Shown: positions 1 to 9,655 of the stretch, in pieces | How the letters are laid out: each line of letters starts with the position of its first letter | Position numbering within the stretch: the stretch's first letter is position 1 | Origin: Hyphomonadaceae bacterium | Lineage (GTDB): Bacteria; Pseudomonadota; Alphaproteobacteria; Caulobacterales; Hyphomonadaceae | Direction: 5' to 3' | Assembly: GCA_022844345.1 (NCBI GenBank) | Contig: JALHLU010000002.1 | Coordinates: 413,028-477,027 of the forward strand | DNA length: 64,000 bases | Notes under the pieces: generated by a model | Database searches by the model: none | Told to the model about the DNA's origin: nothing | The model's input: the letters and a program-made list of their open reading frames with translations, nothing else | Program-made: the position numbers and the translations under genes

Positions 1-925
1 GCGCGTCGCTGACCTGGCGCGCTTCCTCTTCACCCTTGGTGGCTTCGTTGAGCATCGCCCCGCGCACCTGGGAGAGATACTCGATCCGCCAAGGCAGGAA
101 ATGATCACGCTGGAATTCGAGCTGCGCCACCGTCAACAGGCGCTCGGTCGAGCCCGGGTGACCGGAGACGAAAACAAGCTCGCCCGCCTTAGGGCCAGCC
201 GCATCAATCTGCAGGGGATCCATGAAGGTCACCGGCTGGCCATTCCGGTAGAGCCGCAGCAGCGCCATATCCAGCGCATAGCGCGGGAAGTTGAAATTGT
301 CGGGATCGCCGCCGAAGAATCCCGCCTGCATCTCCGGAGCAAAGGCAAGGCGCACATCGTCGTACCGATCATAGACGTGTAGCTTGTACTGTCCGCCGCG
401 ATAGAGGTTCACCACCTGGCAGCGCCTGGTGCGATCATCGCCGCACACCTCGCGCTCGATCTCCGCGATTTTGGCGGCGCGTGCGGCGTTGACCTCGGCC
501 GAGGTAACATCCGCTGTCGCCGCCTTCACACGCGTGGTGACATCCGTGATCGATTTCAGGATCGAGGCTTCGCCGCCCGGGCAGATCCGCTCATCGCTCC
601 GCGCCTTCGTGAAGAAGCCATCCTGCAGATAGTCGCTCGACGCGCTGGAAAGAGCCGACGCACAATCCGACACGCAGTGATGGTTGGTGAGGACCAGGCC
701 GTCTTTCGAGACCACCGAGCCCGAGCAGCCTCCCTCAAGCCGGACGGAGCCGAGCCGCACCCGGTCGAGCCATTTCTGGTCGGGCGCGAACCCGTACAGT
801 TCCTTCACGCGCGCGGACGGGAAGGCGTCAAACGTCCACATTCCCTCGTCAGCCACGGCTCCCACGGTCATAGCGGCCGTCGCGCAGAGAGCCGCCAGGC
901 CCCCCAAGGCGAACCTCATTCGCAT
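1..925 (-). CDS. S46 family serine peptidase (DPP7/DPP11-type), C-terminus outside window
   Basis: Reading leftward from ATG at 925 (or 919) gives about 308 codons with no stop before the window edge. The S46 family is about 700 residues, so roughly the first 40% is present. A signal peptide occupies residues 1-25 (basic start, hydrophobic core, AVA-D cleavage), so the enzyme should be periplasmic or surface-bound. The catalytic His lies in LTNHHC (about residues 79-84) and the family's GGDPDNFNFPR motif with the catalytic Asp is near 206-215. The catalytic Ser would be downstream and cannot be checked. S46 enzymes remove dipeptides from peptide N-termini and serve peptide nutrition. The gene stands alone at the edge, with a 140-bp gap to the next gene. 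Confidence 0.88.
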   Translation of the reverse strand, partial: MRMRFALGGLAALCATAAMTVGAVADEGMWTFDAFPSARVKELYGFAPDQKWLDRVRLGSVRLEGGCSGSVVSKDGLVLTNHHCVSDCASALSSASSDYLQDGFFTKARSDERICPGGEASILKSITDVTTRVKAATADVTSAEVNAARAAKIAEIEREVCGDDRTRRCQVVNLYRGGQYKLHVYDRYDDVRLAFAPEMQAGFFGGDPDNFNFPRYALDMALLRLYRNGQPVTFMDPLQIDAAGPKAGELVFVSGHPGSTERLLTVAQLEFQRDHFLPWRIEYLSQVRGAMLNEATKGEEEARQVSDA

Positions 926-1066
926 AAAGCAGTCCTCACCGTTCGCACGACCCCGGGGACAGCAAGCCTAGCAGCCAAAAGGCCGGGCTCAAGCGCTCAG
1001 GATGCGACGGTCGGCCGCCACGTCCCGTCTGCGCCTGCCCGGCTTTAGGTGAATTGAAAACTGCGG

Positions 1067-1705
1067 CTACCAGGCGGCCTCGCCGCTCGTCTTCAGGTAC
1101 ATGGATCGCTTCGGCTTATCCATGACGCGGTGCATCATGGGGATGAAGGCATCGAGCGGCATGGACTCGTACGCCGCGTCGAACGCCGGCTGGTCATACA
1201 GGTGGCAGAACTGGGCGGTGTATTCGAACGCCTCGTGGCCCCGGAACTGGTCGCGCGCATTCCTGTCGAGGCCCAGGTGATGCCAGAAGTAATAGCCCTG
1301 GAAGATGCCGTGGTTCTCGACCATCCAGAGGTTCTTCTCCGACACGAACGGCTTCAGGATCGCCGCCGCGATATCCGGGTGGTTAAACACGCCTAGCGTG
1401 TCGCCGATGTCGTGCAGCAGCGCGCAGACGACATACTCTTCATCCATGCCGGCCTTGTGCGCCCGCGTGGCGGTCTGCAGCGAGTGCTCCAGCCGGTCGA
1501 TCGGGAAGCCACCGCAATCGCCTTTCAGCAGGTTGAGGTGAGTGACGATGCGATCAACATGACCCTTCGAGAACACTGCATTGGCGGCGACGATCTTCTG
1601 CCAGTCTTCCTCAGTGGCGTTGGTGAACGCCGAGAAGGTCGCGCGGCCCAGGGGTTCGTGCGCCGCCGCGTCCGGCACGGGCGGGGATTTGAGATCGTCG
1701 GCCAT
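1067..1705 (-). CDS. HD-domain metalloprotein, PhnZ-like diiron type
   Basis: 212 residues. The HD-fold metal ligands are visible: His in RLEHS, the HD pair in LLHDIGD, a further His in ENHG, and His/Asp residues near FCHLYDQP. This six-ligand pattern with Tyr residues after the third His resembles mixed-valent diiron oxygenases of the PhnZ/myo-inositol oxygenase type rather than nucleotide phosphohydrolases. That is a fold-level inference; no phosphonate genes are nearby and the substrate is unknown. It starts 35 bp downstream of an acyl-CoA dehydrogenase gene on the same strand and may share its transcript. Confidence 0.75.
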   Translation of the reverse strand: MADDLKSPPVPDAAAHEPLGRATFSAFTNATEEDWQKIVAANAVFSKGHVDRIVTHLNLLKGDCGGFPIDRLEHSLQTATRAHKAGMDEEYVVCALLHDIGDTLGVFNHPDIAAAILKPFVSEKNLWMVENHGIFQGYYFWHHLGLDRNARDQFRGHEAFEYTAQFCHLYDQPAFDAAYESMPLDAFIPMMHRVMDKPKRSMYLKTSGEAAW

Positions 1706-1740
1706 GGGTATGTTCCTTCGACGTAGGATTATGGTCTGAG

Positions 1741-2961
1741 TTAGCCCGCCAAAATCATCTGCGCCATGATGTTGCGCTGGATCTCGTTGGAGCCCGCGTA
1801 GATCGAGGTCTTGCGGTTGTTGAAATAGCTGCCAGCCGACGTGATCAAATGCTCGGGAGCAGGAAGCGGCTCGTTCGAGCGGCCTTCGAGGTGGGCGTAG
1901 GTGTCCTGAACGAAGGGGCTGCCGTAGACGCCGGCGGCCTCGAGCACGATCTCGGTCACCTTCTGGCCGATCTCGGACCCGCGCGTCTTCATCAGCGACG
2001 ACATGGCGCCGACCGACTGGCCGGAGGACAGCTTGTCGAAGATGCGGCGTTCGGTGGCGTCGAGCGCCTCGATCTGGATTTCGAGGTCTGCGAGTTTGCG
2101 TGCGAAATCCGGGTCCTCGATCAACGGGCGACCGCCCACCGTTTCCATCTTCGCGATCCGCCGCGCCTTCTGGAGAGCGTTGAGGTTGCCGGGCGCGTAG
2201 GCCGAACCGCGCTCGAACGTCAGCAGGTATTTGGCGCAGGTCCAGCCTTCGCCTTCCGCGCCGATCCGGTTTTCAACCGGCACCTTCACGTTGTCGAAGA
2301 AGACCGTGTTGATTTCCTGGTCGCCGACTGGCGTATCGTCCAGCGTGTTGATCGGCGTGATCGTTATGCCGGGCGTTTTCATGTCGACGAGGATGAAGGA
2401 GATGCCGTTCTGCTTCTTGTCTTCCTTCGACGTACGCACGAGGCAGAAAATCCAGTCAGCCCACTGGGCGTAGGTCGTCCACGTCTTGGAGCCGTTGAGA
2501 ATGTAGTAGTCGCCTTCGCGCTTACCGCTCATCGACAGGCTGGCGAGGTCGGAGCCTGAGCCCGGCTCGGAATAGCCCTGGCACCACCAGACTTCCGAAT
2601 TGCGGATCGGCGGCAGGAATTTCTTCTTCTGCTCGTCAGTGCCGAACTTCATGATCACGGGAGCGCACATGCGCACGCCCATTGAACTCATGCGCGGAGC
2701 GCCGGAAAGGGACATCTCCATCTCGTAGATATACTTCTGCGTCTGGGTCCACCCGGGGCCGCCATGTTCGGTCGGCCAGTTGGTGACGAGCCAGCCCTTG
2801 TCGGCCAGTTTCTTTAGCCAGGCCTTCTGGTGCTTTTCATCGAGCGAGCCATTCTTGGTCAGCTCCATGCGCTTCTTCAGGTCGTCGGTATAGTTTTCCG
2901 CGATCCAGGCGCGGACTTCATCGCGGAACTTCAGTTCCTCGGTGGTGAATTCCAGATCCAT
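1741..2961 (-). CDS. Acyl-CoA dehydrogenase
   Basis: 406 residues, the usual size for the family. It oxidises an acyl-CoA to the trans-2-enoyl-CoA with FAD and passes electrons to ETF. The N-terminal helical domain is followed by the signature GYSEPGSGSDLASL (about residues 129-142) and, at the C-terminus, YAGSNEIQRNIMA, which carries FAD/CoA contacts. Chain-length specificity cannot be read from the sequence. A small ABM protein (2994-3284) lies upstream and an enoyl-CoA hydratase (4996-5787) is in the same neighbourhood, in keeping with fatty-acid or branched acyl-CoA breakdown. Confidence 0.93.
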   Translation of the reverse strand: MDLEFTTEELKFRDEVRAWIAENYTDDLKKRMELTKNGSLDEKHQKAWLKKLADKGWLVTNWPTEHGGPGWTQTQKYIYEMEMSLSGAPRMSSMGVRMCAPVIMKFGTDEQKKKFLPPIRNSEVWWCQGYSEPGSGSDLASLSMSGKREGDYYILNGSKTWTTYAQWADWIFCLVRTSKEDKKQNGISFILVDMKTPGITITPINTLDDTPVGDQEINTVFFDNVKVPVENRIGAEGEGWTCAKYLLTFERGSAYAPGNLNALQKARRIAKMETVGGRPLIEDPDFARKLADLEIQIEALDATERRIFDKLSSGQSVGAMSSLMKTRGSEIGQKVTEIVLEAAGVYGSPFVQDTYAHLEGRSNEPLPAPEHLITSAGSYFNNRKTSIYAGSNEIQRNIMAQMILAG

Positions 2962-2993
2962 CTGATCCTCCCGAACCTTAGCTGACCCGAACC

Positions 2994-3284
2994 TTAACTG
3001 ACCTTGTCCATGCGCGTGACGGTGGGCGGCCCTTCAAGGAAGGGGCCCATGGCTCGGCCGAGGCGCTTAAAGTGCTCGAAGCCGCGATGCGCCTCGACAG
3101 CAGCGGCGTCAGCATACTGCTCCATGAAGATGTACTTGTTCGTCGTGTCGCGCACTTTGAAGAGCTTGTAGAAGAGGATGCCCGGCTCGTTGGCGTTGAC
3201 GGCGGTCTCCAGTTCCAGCGCCACCTTCTCGAACTCGGCCTGCGAGCCCTCTTTCACCGTGAGTTCGGCCACTGCGCCAATCAT
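2994..3284 (-). CDS. Antibiotic biosynthesis monooxygenase (ABM) domain protein
   Basis: 96 residues forming a single dimeric ferredoxin-like (ABM/YgiN-type) domain. Visible family features are an N-terminal strand followed by the EGSQAEFEKV helix, and the F-M-E-Q-Y-A-D segment before a final helix (HFKRLG). Relatives include quinol monooxygenases and small cofactor-independent oxygenases, but many have no assigned substrate. It lies 32 bp upstream of the acyl-CoA dehydrogenase gene and probably leads that transcript. Its start is divergent from the NTF2-like gene at 3383, so the 98-bp gap should hold two promoters. Confidence 0.85.
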   Translation of the reverse strand: MIGAVAELTVKEGSQAEFEKVALELETAVNANEPGILFYKLFKVRDTTNKYIFMEQYADAAAVEAHRGFEHFKRLGRAMGPFLEGPPTVTRMDKVS

Positions 3285-3382
3285 TGTTTCCTCCGTCTTT
3301 GCGGGACAGAATAGGGGTTACAGCGCGATTGTCATCTGCCAGCTTGTCGCCCGGGGCATCTTCCGTGAGGGGACAAGGCGTC

Positions 3383-3817
3383 ATGACGAGCGAATTGGCC
3401 AGCCGGCGGATTGAAACCGTGAAGCGCCACATGGCGCTGGAAATCATCCATGAATGGGATGAGGTGATCGCCACGTTCGAACACCCCCGCTACGAAATGT
3501 ACGGCTCGGGGTCGGTGTTCGATGGCGAGGAAGCTGTTCGCGCCTATTTCGCAGCGTCACGCACGCCCTTTCCCGATCAGGGGAATGAGATCATCGCCAT
3601 CGCCCACGCAGGCGACACCGTGCTGGTCGAATTCTGGCTGACCGGCACGCATCTAGGCCCGCTGAAAGTGGGCAAGCAGACGATCGAGCCCACCGGCCGG
3701 GCCTTCAAGGTGCGCATGGCCGCGACATTCGAGTTCAAGCCTGGCTCCGACAAGATCGTCTGCGAACGGCCCTATTTCGATCAGGGCATGGTCTTGCGTG
3801 CAATCGGGCTGGGCTGA
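3383..3817 (+). CDS. NTF2-like / SnoaL-type protein
   Basis: 144 residues from the ATG at 3383, preceded by a purine-rich GAGGGGACAAGG ribosome site; the upstream in-frame extension is not protein-like. The fold pattern is a helical start followed by HPRYEMYGSG, a curved sheet and the F-x-V-R-x-A-x-x-F-E-F strand typical of SnoaL-like proteins. These proteins act as small hydrolases, isomerases or ligand-binding domains, and the substrate cannot be predicted. It converges on the secreted unknown gene ending at 3821, with only 3 bp between stops. Confidence 0.75.
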   Translation: MTSELASRRIETVKRHMALEIIHEWDEVIATFEHPRYEMYGSGSVFDGEEAVRAYFAASRTPFPDQGNEIIAIAHAGDTVLVEFWLTGTHLGPLKVGKQTIEPTGRAFKVRMAATFEFKPGSDKIVCERPYFDQGMVLRAIGLG

Positions 3818-3820
3818 CCC

Positions 3821-4849
3821 TTACTCCCCCTCGTCCGCATAGTTCACCTTGCCGAGCGAGTCATTGACGCGCGCGCCGGCGAGAATGCCCGGCATCGAGT
3901 GGTTGCCTTCGTGGCAGGCATATTCATAGGCCGGTTGCGGCGAGCGGTTGAACACCATCTCCGCACTCCACGGCGCCGAGAACATCTTCGGATCGGTTAC
4001 CGTGAACTTGTAGAGGATCTCGGTGTCGCTGACCCGCGAGAAGCGCTCGATCACTGTGGCATCGGTCGAGAGCATGTAAGAGTTCTGGAAGAACGTGCGC
4101 AGACTTTCACCAGGGTTGAAGTTGGTGGTCTCTACTACCAGCGTGTCGCCCTCCCAGCGCCCCTTCGAGCGGCCAAGCCATTGCGGCAGTTCGAGGTTGG
4201 CGTCACCCAGCGGGATAATGCGCGCATCGTGGTTCATCTCGACCATGATGACGACATGGTCCTGCGTCTGCACGAACTGGTAGGTGTTGTTGTACATGAC
4301 GTTGATCATCGGCGGACCGCCGGTCGAGCCGAACCCCACAAGGCAACGCTCCGCCATCGGACGCGTTTCGGGGCCATCGAACGTGTTGCGTACAAAGTAC
4401 AGCGCTTCCTCGAACGCCTTTCGTCCTTCAGCGTGATAGGGAATCTTGCCGCTGGGCGGATCGACGATCCATGACGAGCGGATTTCACCGTTGATCTTGC
4501 CGAAGTGCGTTCCGGCATCGACGTAGAAATTGTTGTAGCCGCCAACATCCTGCCCGGCCTTCGGCGCGCCGGAGTTAGGGTCGGTGGGCTCGCCAGCGCG
4601 AACGTTGGCGGCGGCGCGCGCCTGCTCCATCCGGGCTGCGTCCTCGGGCGGGATGACCAACGACTTGAACTGGCCAGGACGCTCAAGGCTGGTGAGCGAG
4701 ACGTTGCTCCAAAAGCCCTGCAGGTCCGGCTTGCCGTCGGCAGCGCGCGGCGGCTGGTAGTCCGCTGATTGGGCCATCGCGGCGGGAGCTAGAGCCGCAG
4801 GAGCCACCGTAAGCGCAAACGCCACTAATCCGGCCAGTTGGGTCTTCAT
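3821..4849 (-). CDS. Secreted protein of unknown function (paralogue of 39368-40300)
   Basis: 342 residues from the ATG at 4849, preceded by GGAGAG; an upstream in-frame start would add a hydrophilic tail before the signal peptide. Residues 1-27 form a clear signal peptide ending in AMA-Q, so the mature protein is periplasmic or secreted. The mature N-terminus has the motif R-A-A-D-G-K-P-D-L-Q-G-F-W, common in a large unassigned family in Proteobacteria and Acidobacteria. Further conserved blocks are ERCLVGFG, RWEGDTLVVETTNF, IERFSR and YEYACHEGN near the end. The same blocks occur in the 310-residue protein at 39368-40300. No catalytic function is known to me. The gene is alone on its strand between an NTF2-like gene and enoyl-CoA hydratase. 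Confidence 0.8.
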   Translation of the reverse strand: MKTQLAGLVAFALTVAPAALAPAAMAQSADYQPPRAADGKPDLQGFWSNVSLTSLERPGQFKSLVIPPEDAARMEQARAAANVRAGEPTDPNSGAPKAGQDVGGYNNFYVDAGTHFGKINGEIRSSWIVDPPSGKIPYHAEGRKAFEEALYFVRNTFDGPETRPMAERCLVGFGSTGGPPMINVMYNNTYQFVQTQDHVVIMVEMNHDARIIPLGDANLELPQWLGRSKGRWEGDTLVVETTNFNPGESLRTFFQNSYMLSTDATVIERFSRVSDTEILYKFTVTDPKMFSAPWSAEMVFNRSPQPAYEYACHEGNHSMPGILAGARVNDSLGKVNYADEGE

Positions 4850-4995
4850 GCTCTCCTCCAGGGCAGTCTTCTTTTGCCCGGAGGGTAGACCCGCACGCAC
4901 GCCGCGCCAAGCGGCCGGTGATCACGGCCGGTTGAGCCGCTGACTTGTCGCAGGGGCCAGAACGACGCCGGGGAGACGTCAACGCGAATTGCGCC

Positions 4996-5787
4996 TTATT
5001 CCCCCGTGAACTTCGGCTCGCGCTTCTCGAGGATAGCGGCGACGCCTTCCTCGTGGTCCTTGGTGTGGTGCATAAGGCCCTGCGCGGCGGCCGACATTTC
5101 CATGATCGTGTCATAGTTCGCCTGCGTGCCGTGACGCAGCAACTGCTTCGCCACGCGCAGCGAATGCGGCGGCTGCTTGGCGATCGACTGCGCCAGCGCC
5201 ATCGCCTCGCCCATCAGCTGGTCGCCCGGCACGACTTTGGACACGAGACCCCATTCAAGCGCTGTCTTGGCGTCGATCAGGTTCCCGGTGAACAGCAGCT
5301 CGCATGCGCGGCTCATGCCGATCACGCGCGGCAGCAGCCAAGCGCCGCCATCGCCGGGAATGAGGCCGAGCTTGAGGAAGGTGACGCCATACTTCGCGTT
5401 GTCGGACGAGATTCGGATATCAGCCATGCAGGCTACATCGCAGCCGAGGCCGACAGCTGCGCCATTCACGGCGGCGATCAGCGGAATTTCGAGATTGTAG
5501 AGGGCGCGCACGATCATGTGGACGCCGGTCTTGTAGTTGTCGCGCACTTCAGCGGGGTTGCCCGCGAACGAGCCGACGCGGGCCTGCATCGCCTTGACGT
5601 TGCCGCCAGCGGAAAAGCCCTTGCCTGCCCCGGTCAGGATCGCGCAGCGCAGCGACTTGTCGGCGTTGATCTGGTCGCACACGTCCTTGACGGCCTGGCC
5701 ATCGCCCGGCTCGCCCAGCGCGTTCATGGCGTCCGGACGATTAAGCGTCAGGATCGCGATGGGGCCTTGTTTCTCAAGCGTGATCAT
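4996..5787 (-). CDS. Enoyl-CoA hydratase/isomerase family protein
   Basis: 263 residues, typical crotonase length. It would hydrate a trans-2-enoyl-CoA in beta-oxidation or catalyse a related reaction. The oxyanion-hole segments are visible as GKGFSAGGNVKAM (about residues 55-67) and AVNGAAVGLGCDVACMADIR (about 104-123). The acidic residue usually used for hydration would be in the LGLIPGDGGAWLLPR segment, where Gly-Asp replaces the more common Pro-Glu pair, so the exact reaction is uncertain. The downstream neighbour on the same strand is the secreted unknown protein, 146 bp away, so the gene is probably monocistronic. Confidence 0.9.
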   Translation of the reverse strand: MITLEKQGPIAILTLNRPDAMNALGEPGDGQAVKDVCDQINADKSLRCAILTGAGKGFSAGGNVKAMQARVGSFAGNPAEVRDNYKTGVHMIVRALYNLEIPLIAAVNGAAVGLGCDVACMADIRISSDNAKYGVTFLKLGLIPGDGGAWLLPRVIGMSRACELLFTGNLIDAKTALEWGLVSKVVPGDQLMGEAMALAQSIAKQPPHSLRVAKQLLRHGTQANYDTIMEMSAAAQGLMHHTKDHEEGVAAILEKREPKFTGE

Positions 5788-5891
5788 GGAGCCGCTCTCC
5801 CGCCGTCAGAGTTGAATACCGGCTAGCGCTTAGCGGGCAATTTGACGGCTGTCATCCATCGTCGCGTGCATATGACCTTGGGAGCGCCCGG

Positions 5892-7379
5892 TCAGGACGT
5901 CAGCGCATAGTCCATATCAAGTTCATCAGCCGCATGTTGCAGTCGGCGCTCAACCGACTCGGAGACCAGCGCGCGATACTGAACGGCGACCTTCAACGTC
6001 AGGGTGTCGCCGTCGCAGGTGAGGCGGGAGTGTTTCAACAGGGCCGCAGAACGTCCCGAGAAATCCGCCGCCAGCCGCATCAGCGCGCCGAGCGCCCTTG
6101 CGCGGCCTGCAAGGTTTGCGTCCAGCAGCTTGTCGCTGACGTCATTGCGGACGCCGCGCTTGAAGCGCGAGGAGACGGCCAGCGCCAGTGCGGCGCGATC
6201 GCGATGGCTGAGGCCTGGCAGCGGCGCACGGGCAACGAGGTCGAACGCCAGGTCGGCGCGATGATCGGGGTGGAGCAGCGCGCCGATATCGACCAGCCGG
6301 CAAGCCGCGGAAGTCAGACGCGCATGCAGCGTGTAAGGCGCGGCATCCGCAGTCCATTCGGCGAGCGCGCGGCCAAACTCCGCTGCCTGTTCGTCGACGA
6401 TCAGGGCGTCTAGACCCGCATCCAGCGGATCTTCGAGACGCTCGGCAGCATCGAGACTATCGAAGATGATGCCCTCGCGCACACCGTAGGAAGAGATCAT
6501 CACCGTCTTGAACTTGCCTGCCTCGATCACGGCCCTCAGCACGGCGGCGGCGTAGGGAATGGTCGAGGCCCGGCGCCTGGCGACCTCCTGCAGGATGTCG
6601 CCATACTTCTTGCCGTTGGTCAGCTCCGTGAGCAGCGGCAAGAGCTTCAACGCATCCATTTCGTAGTTCTGCAACATGTGCAGCGGCGCGCGCGTCAGTT
6701 CCATGTGCAACGTGCCGATTGTGCGCCAGGCGCCGCCAACCGCGAAGAAGACGTCGCCGGATTTCTTCAGCTCGGGCGCCGCCGACATGAGTTCGCGCGC
6801 GCGCGAATAGACCTTGTCCTCGTTGAAGCCACTGCCATTGTCGAGCGCTAGCGGCCCGAGCGGATAGGTTGACCCACCCTCGTACCGGCCACCGACCAAC
6901 CGCGCGAGTTCGAGGCTCGATCCGCCAAGGTCTCCCGCCACCCCATCCACACCCGGGGTTCCGGCCAGCACGCCCTCGGCTGCGAAGCGGGCCTCGTCGG
7001 CGCCGGACAGCACGCGCAAGGCAACGCCGGTCTCCTTCTTCACCCGATCAACGAACGCCTTGCCATCGGCCGACTCGCGAACTGCGGCGGTGGCGAAGGC
7101 GAACAGGCTCTCCACTTTCTGGGCGCGCGTGATCGAGGCGAAGCGCGCCAGGGCCGAGATCGCCATCTCGACGCCTTCGGGGCTCAACTTGCCTGTGGCG
7201 CTGAGCCCCCGCCCCAAGCCGGCCAAAACCTTCTCGTTAAAGCGGGGCTGCATGGCGCGGCCACGCACGTCGTAGACCACCAGGCGCACGGAGTTCGAGC
7301 CGACATCCATCACGCCAACGCGGCGCCAGCGCACGGGCTTGCCGGCGGTTCGCATCCTGCTGGCGGTGGTTGCGCTCAT
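5892..7379 (-). CDS. ppx: Exopolyphosphatase (Ppx/GppA family)
   Basis: 495 residues, slightly shorter than E. coli Ppx. It removes terminal phosphates from polyphosphate or acts on pppGpp. Sugar-kinase/Hsp70-fold motifs are present: VMDVGSNSVRL (phosphate 1), FATAAVRES, SGADEARFAAEGVL, and GDLGGSSLEL (phosphate 2). The C-terminal HD-like region carries LHPDHRADLAF and LSHRDRAALALA. It lies 53 bp downstream of ppk1 on the same strand, so synthesis and breakdown of polyphosphate are probably co-transcribed. The first ~15 residues are basic and poorly conserved, so the start may be one of the inner Met codons. Confidence 0.93.
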   Translation of the reverse strand: MSATTASRMRTAGKPVRWRRVGVMDVGSNSVRLVVYDVRGRAMQPRFNEKVLAGLGRGLSATGKLSPEGVEMAISALARFASITRAQKVESLFAFATAAVRESADGKAFVDRVKKETGVALRVLSGADEARFAAEGVLAGTPGVDGVAGDLGGSSLELARLVGGRYEGGSTYPLGPLALDNGSGFNEDKVYSRARELMSAAPELKKSGDVFFAVGGAWRTIGTLHMELTRAPLHMLQNYEMDALKLLPLLTELTNGKKYGDILQEVARRRASTIPYAAAVLRAVIEAGKFKTVMISSYGVREGIIFDSLDAAERLEDPLDAGLDALIVDEQAAEFGRALAEWTADAAPYTLHARLTSAACRLVDIGALLHPDHRADLAFDLVARAPLPGLSHRDRAALALAVSSRFKRGVRNDVSDKLLDANLAGRARALGALMRLAADFSGRSAALLKHSRLTCDGDTLTLKVAVQYRALVSESVERRLQHAADELDMDYALTS

Positions 7380-7432
7380 CAGCCGGCTTCAGCTCCGTTT
7401 CGCTTCGGAGGCTGCCGCCGGCCAGACCGGCG

Positions 7433-9655
7433 TTAGCCCCTGGGCTTGAGCTGCGGTGGCGTCGCCAGCCGCAGCGCACTGCCCCTGCCCGACAGGCTGG
7501 GGTTCTCGAGGAAGTAGTCGTGCGCCGAGAAAGGCTGGCGGCCCTTGCCGGTTGCGTTGCGCACATAGCGTCCCTCGGGCCGCAACGTCCAGCTTTGCGC
7601 GCGATCATTGAGATTCGCCAGCATGATCTGGTCAAGCACCTGATTATGCACAGTCGGGTTCGTGATCGGGGTCAAGGCTTCGACGCGGCGATCGAGGTTC
7701 CGTTGCATCCAGTCCGCAGATGTAATGAAAACCTTGGCATCGTCAGATGGCAGGCCATGGCCAGCGCCAAAACAGACGATGCGGGAATGCTCCAGGAATC
7801 GGCCGACGATGGAGCGGACCTCGATATTCTCGGACAGACCCGGGACACCAGGTCGCAGGCAGCAGATGCCGCGCACAACCAGCTGGATCTGCACTCCGGC
7901 CTGGCTCGCCCGATAGAGGGTGTCGATCACATTCTCGTCCACCAGAGCGTTCAGCTTCGCCCATATCTGCGCCGGGCGGCCGGCTTTGGCGTGGCCGATC
8001 TCTTCCTCGATCAGGGCGACGAGCGTCTGGCGCAGATTGATCGGCGAGATCGCCATCGCCTCCATAGCCTTCGGCTTGGAATAGCTGGTGACATAATTGA
8101 ACAAGCGGCCAGCGTCGCGGCCGATGACCTCGTTCGCGGTGAACAGCGACAGGTCGTCATAAATGCGCGCGGTGATCGGGTGGTAGTTGCCGGTGCCGAC
8201 ATGGGTGTAGGTGCGCAGTCCGCTGTGTTCGCGTCGAACCACAAGGCTGACCTTAGCGTGCGTCTTCAGTTCGATGAAACCATAGACGACCTGCACGCCT
8301 GCGCGTTCCAGGTCGCGGGCGAGGCGCAGGTTCGCCTCTTCGTCAAAGCGAGCCTTGATCTCCACGAGCGCGGTGACGTTCTTGCCCGCCTCAGCCGCTT
8401 CGATCAGGGCTGCGACAATCGGCGAGTTCTTCGAGGTTCGGTACAGCGTCTGCTTGATGGCGATGACGTCAGGATCGCGGGCGGCCTGGCGGAGGAACTG
8501 GGCGACGACGTCGAACGATTCGTAAGGGTGGTGGACGAGAATGTCCTTCACCCGGATGGCGGCGAAGATGTCGCCGTTCTGCTCGCGGATACGCTCGGGG
8601 AAGCGCGACTCGAAGGGTTCGAACACCAGTTCCGGCCGGCCGTCGACGATGAGCTCGCGCAGCTGGTTCATGCCCATGATGCCTTCGACCTCGACGATAT
8701 CCATGGGCTCCGCTTCGATCTCGGCGATGAAGAAGGCCTTGAGGTCTTCCGGCGCGCTACGTTCAATCTTCAGGCGCACGATGCGGCCGCGGCGGCGCTG
8801 TTTCAGGAGGATCTCGAATTCGCGCACGAGATCTTCCGCCTCCTCCTCGATCTCGATGTCGCTATCGCGGATGACGCGCAGGATGCAGCGGCCCTTGGAC
8901 ACGCAATCCGGGAACAGCGTGTCGAGGAAAAGCGTGATGACGTCTTCAAGTGTAATGAAGCGGCGTCCCTTGGGGCCAGCCGGCAACTCCATGAAGCGGC
9001 CGACATGGGTGGGGATCGGCACAAGCGCGCGCAGCTTCACGCCGTCGGTCTGGCGCAGAAGGGTGAAGCCGACCGCGAAACCCTGGTTGGGCAGGAAGGG
9101 AAACGGGTGGGAAGGGTCGATCGCAAGCGGCGTCAGCACGGGGAACACCTGCTCCATGAAACGCGCGCTCAGCCAGGCGCAGTCGGCTTCATTGAGGTCG
9201 TCGGCATCGACCACGGCGAGGCCGGCCCGTTTCATCTCGGTGCGAAGTTCCTTCCAGATGCGCTGCTGTTCGTTCTGCAGCTGGCCAGCTTCGGCGGCAA
9301 TGCGATCCAGCTGCTGGGAGGGCGTGAGGCCGTCGGAGCTGGGTCGCGTGATGCCGGTGCGGGCCTGTTGGCGGAGGCCCGCGACGCGGACGGAGTAGAA
9401 CTCGTCAAGGTTGCTGGCGGAGATCGACAGGAAGCGCAGCCGCTCAAGCAGCGGATGGCGGCGGTTCTCCGCCTCCTCCAGCACGCGCATATTGAATTTG
9501 AGCCAGCTGAGTTCGCGGTTGAAGAACCGTTCGGGCGTATTCCATAGCGGCGACGTAACGGCGCCGGCCGCCACATCCTTGCGAGATGCGGAAGATGTCG
9601 CTTCGCGCGATTTTTCGCTGCGGTCCGCCATTTCTGCCCGTTCCACCATCGCCAT
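7433..9655 (-). CDS. ppk1: Polyphosphate kinase 1
   Basis: About 740 residues. It polymerises the gamma-phosphate of ATP into polyphosphate and works in reverse. The N-terminal domain begins with the family motif [20 protein letters not shown]. The autophosphorylated His is in [10 protein letters not shown] and a second conserved His in [24 protein letters not shown] and DLSLFTAN are further PPK1 blocks. The start is uncertain: a GTG at 9697 and ATGs at 9655, 9649 and 9631 are in frame. I chose 9655, which follows GGGACCTG; the first 40-50 residues are low-complexity. It is upstream of ppx and 88 bp downstream of hdaA, on the same strand. Confidence 0.92.
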   Translation of the reverse strand: MAMVERAEMADRSEKSREATSSASRKDVAAGAVTSPLWNTPERFFNRELSWLKFNMRVLEEAENRRHPLLERLRFLSISASNLDEFYSVRVAGLRQQARTGITRPSSDGLTPSQQLDRIAAEAGQLQNEQQRIWKELRTEMKRAGLAVVDADDLNEADCAWLSARFMEQVFPVLTPLAIDPSHPFPFLPNQGFAVGFTLLRQTDGVKLRALVPIPTHVGRFMELPAGPKGRRFITLEDVITLFLDTLFPDCVSKGRCILRVIRDSDIEIEEEAEDLVREFEILLKQRRRGRIVRLKIERSAPEDLKAFFIAEIEAEPMDIVEVEGIMGMNQLRELIVDGRPELVFEPFESRFPERIREQNGDIFAAIRVKDILVHHPYESFDVVAQFLRQAARDPDVIAIKQTLYRTSKNSPIVAALIEAAEAGKNVTALVEIKARFDEEANLRLARDLERAGVQVVYGFIELKTHAKVSLVVRREHSGLRTYTHVGTGNYHPITARIYDDLSLFTANEVIGRDAGRLFNYVTSYSKPKAMEAMAISPINLRQTLVALIEEEIGHAKAGRPAQIWAKLNALVDENVIDTLYRASQAGVQIQLVVRGICCLRPGVPGLSENIEVRSIVGRFLEHSRIVCFGAGHGLPSDDAKVFITSADWMQRNLDRRVEALTPITNPTVHNQVLDQIMLANLNDRAQSWTLRPEGRYVRNATGKGRQPFSAHDYFLENPSLSGRGSALRLATPPQLKPRG

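Noticed and set aside
4905-4940. CGGCCG palindrome as terminator of the enoyl-CoA hydratase gene
   Set aside because: It has no T-run and sits upstream of the secreted-protein start, so I could not assign a role.
7370-9547. 725-residue open frame on the plus strand opposite ppk1
   Set aside because: Lies entirely antisense to ppk1, has skewed His/Asp-rich composition and no family motif; it results from GC-rich third positions.
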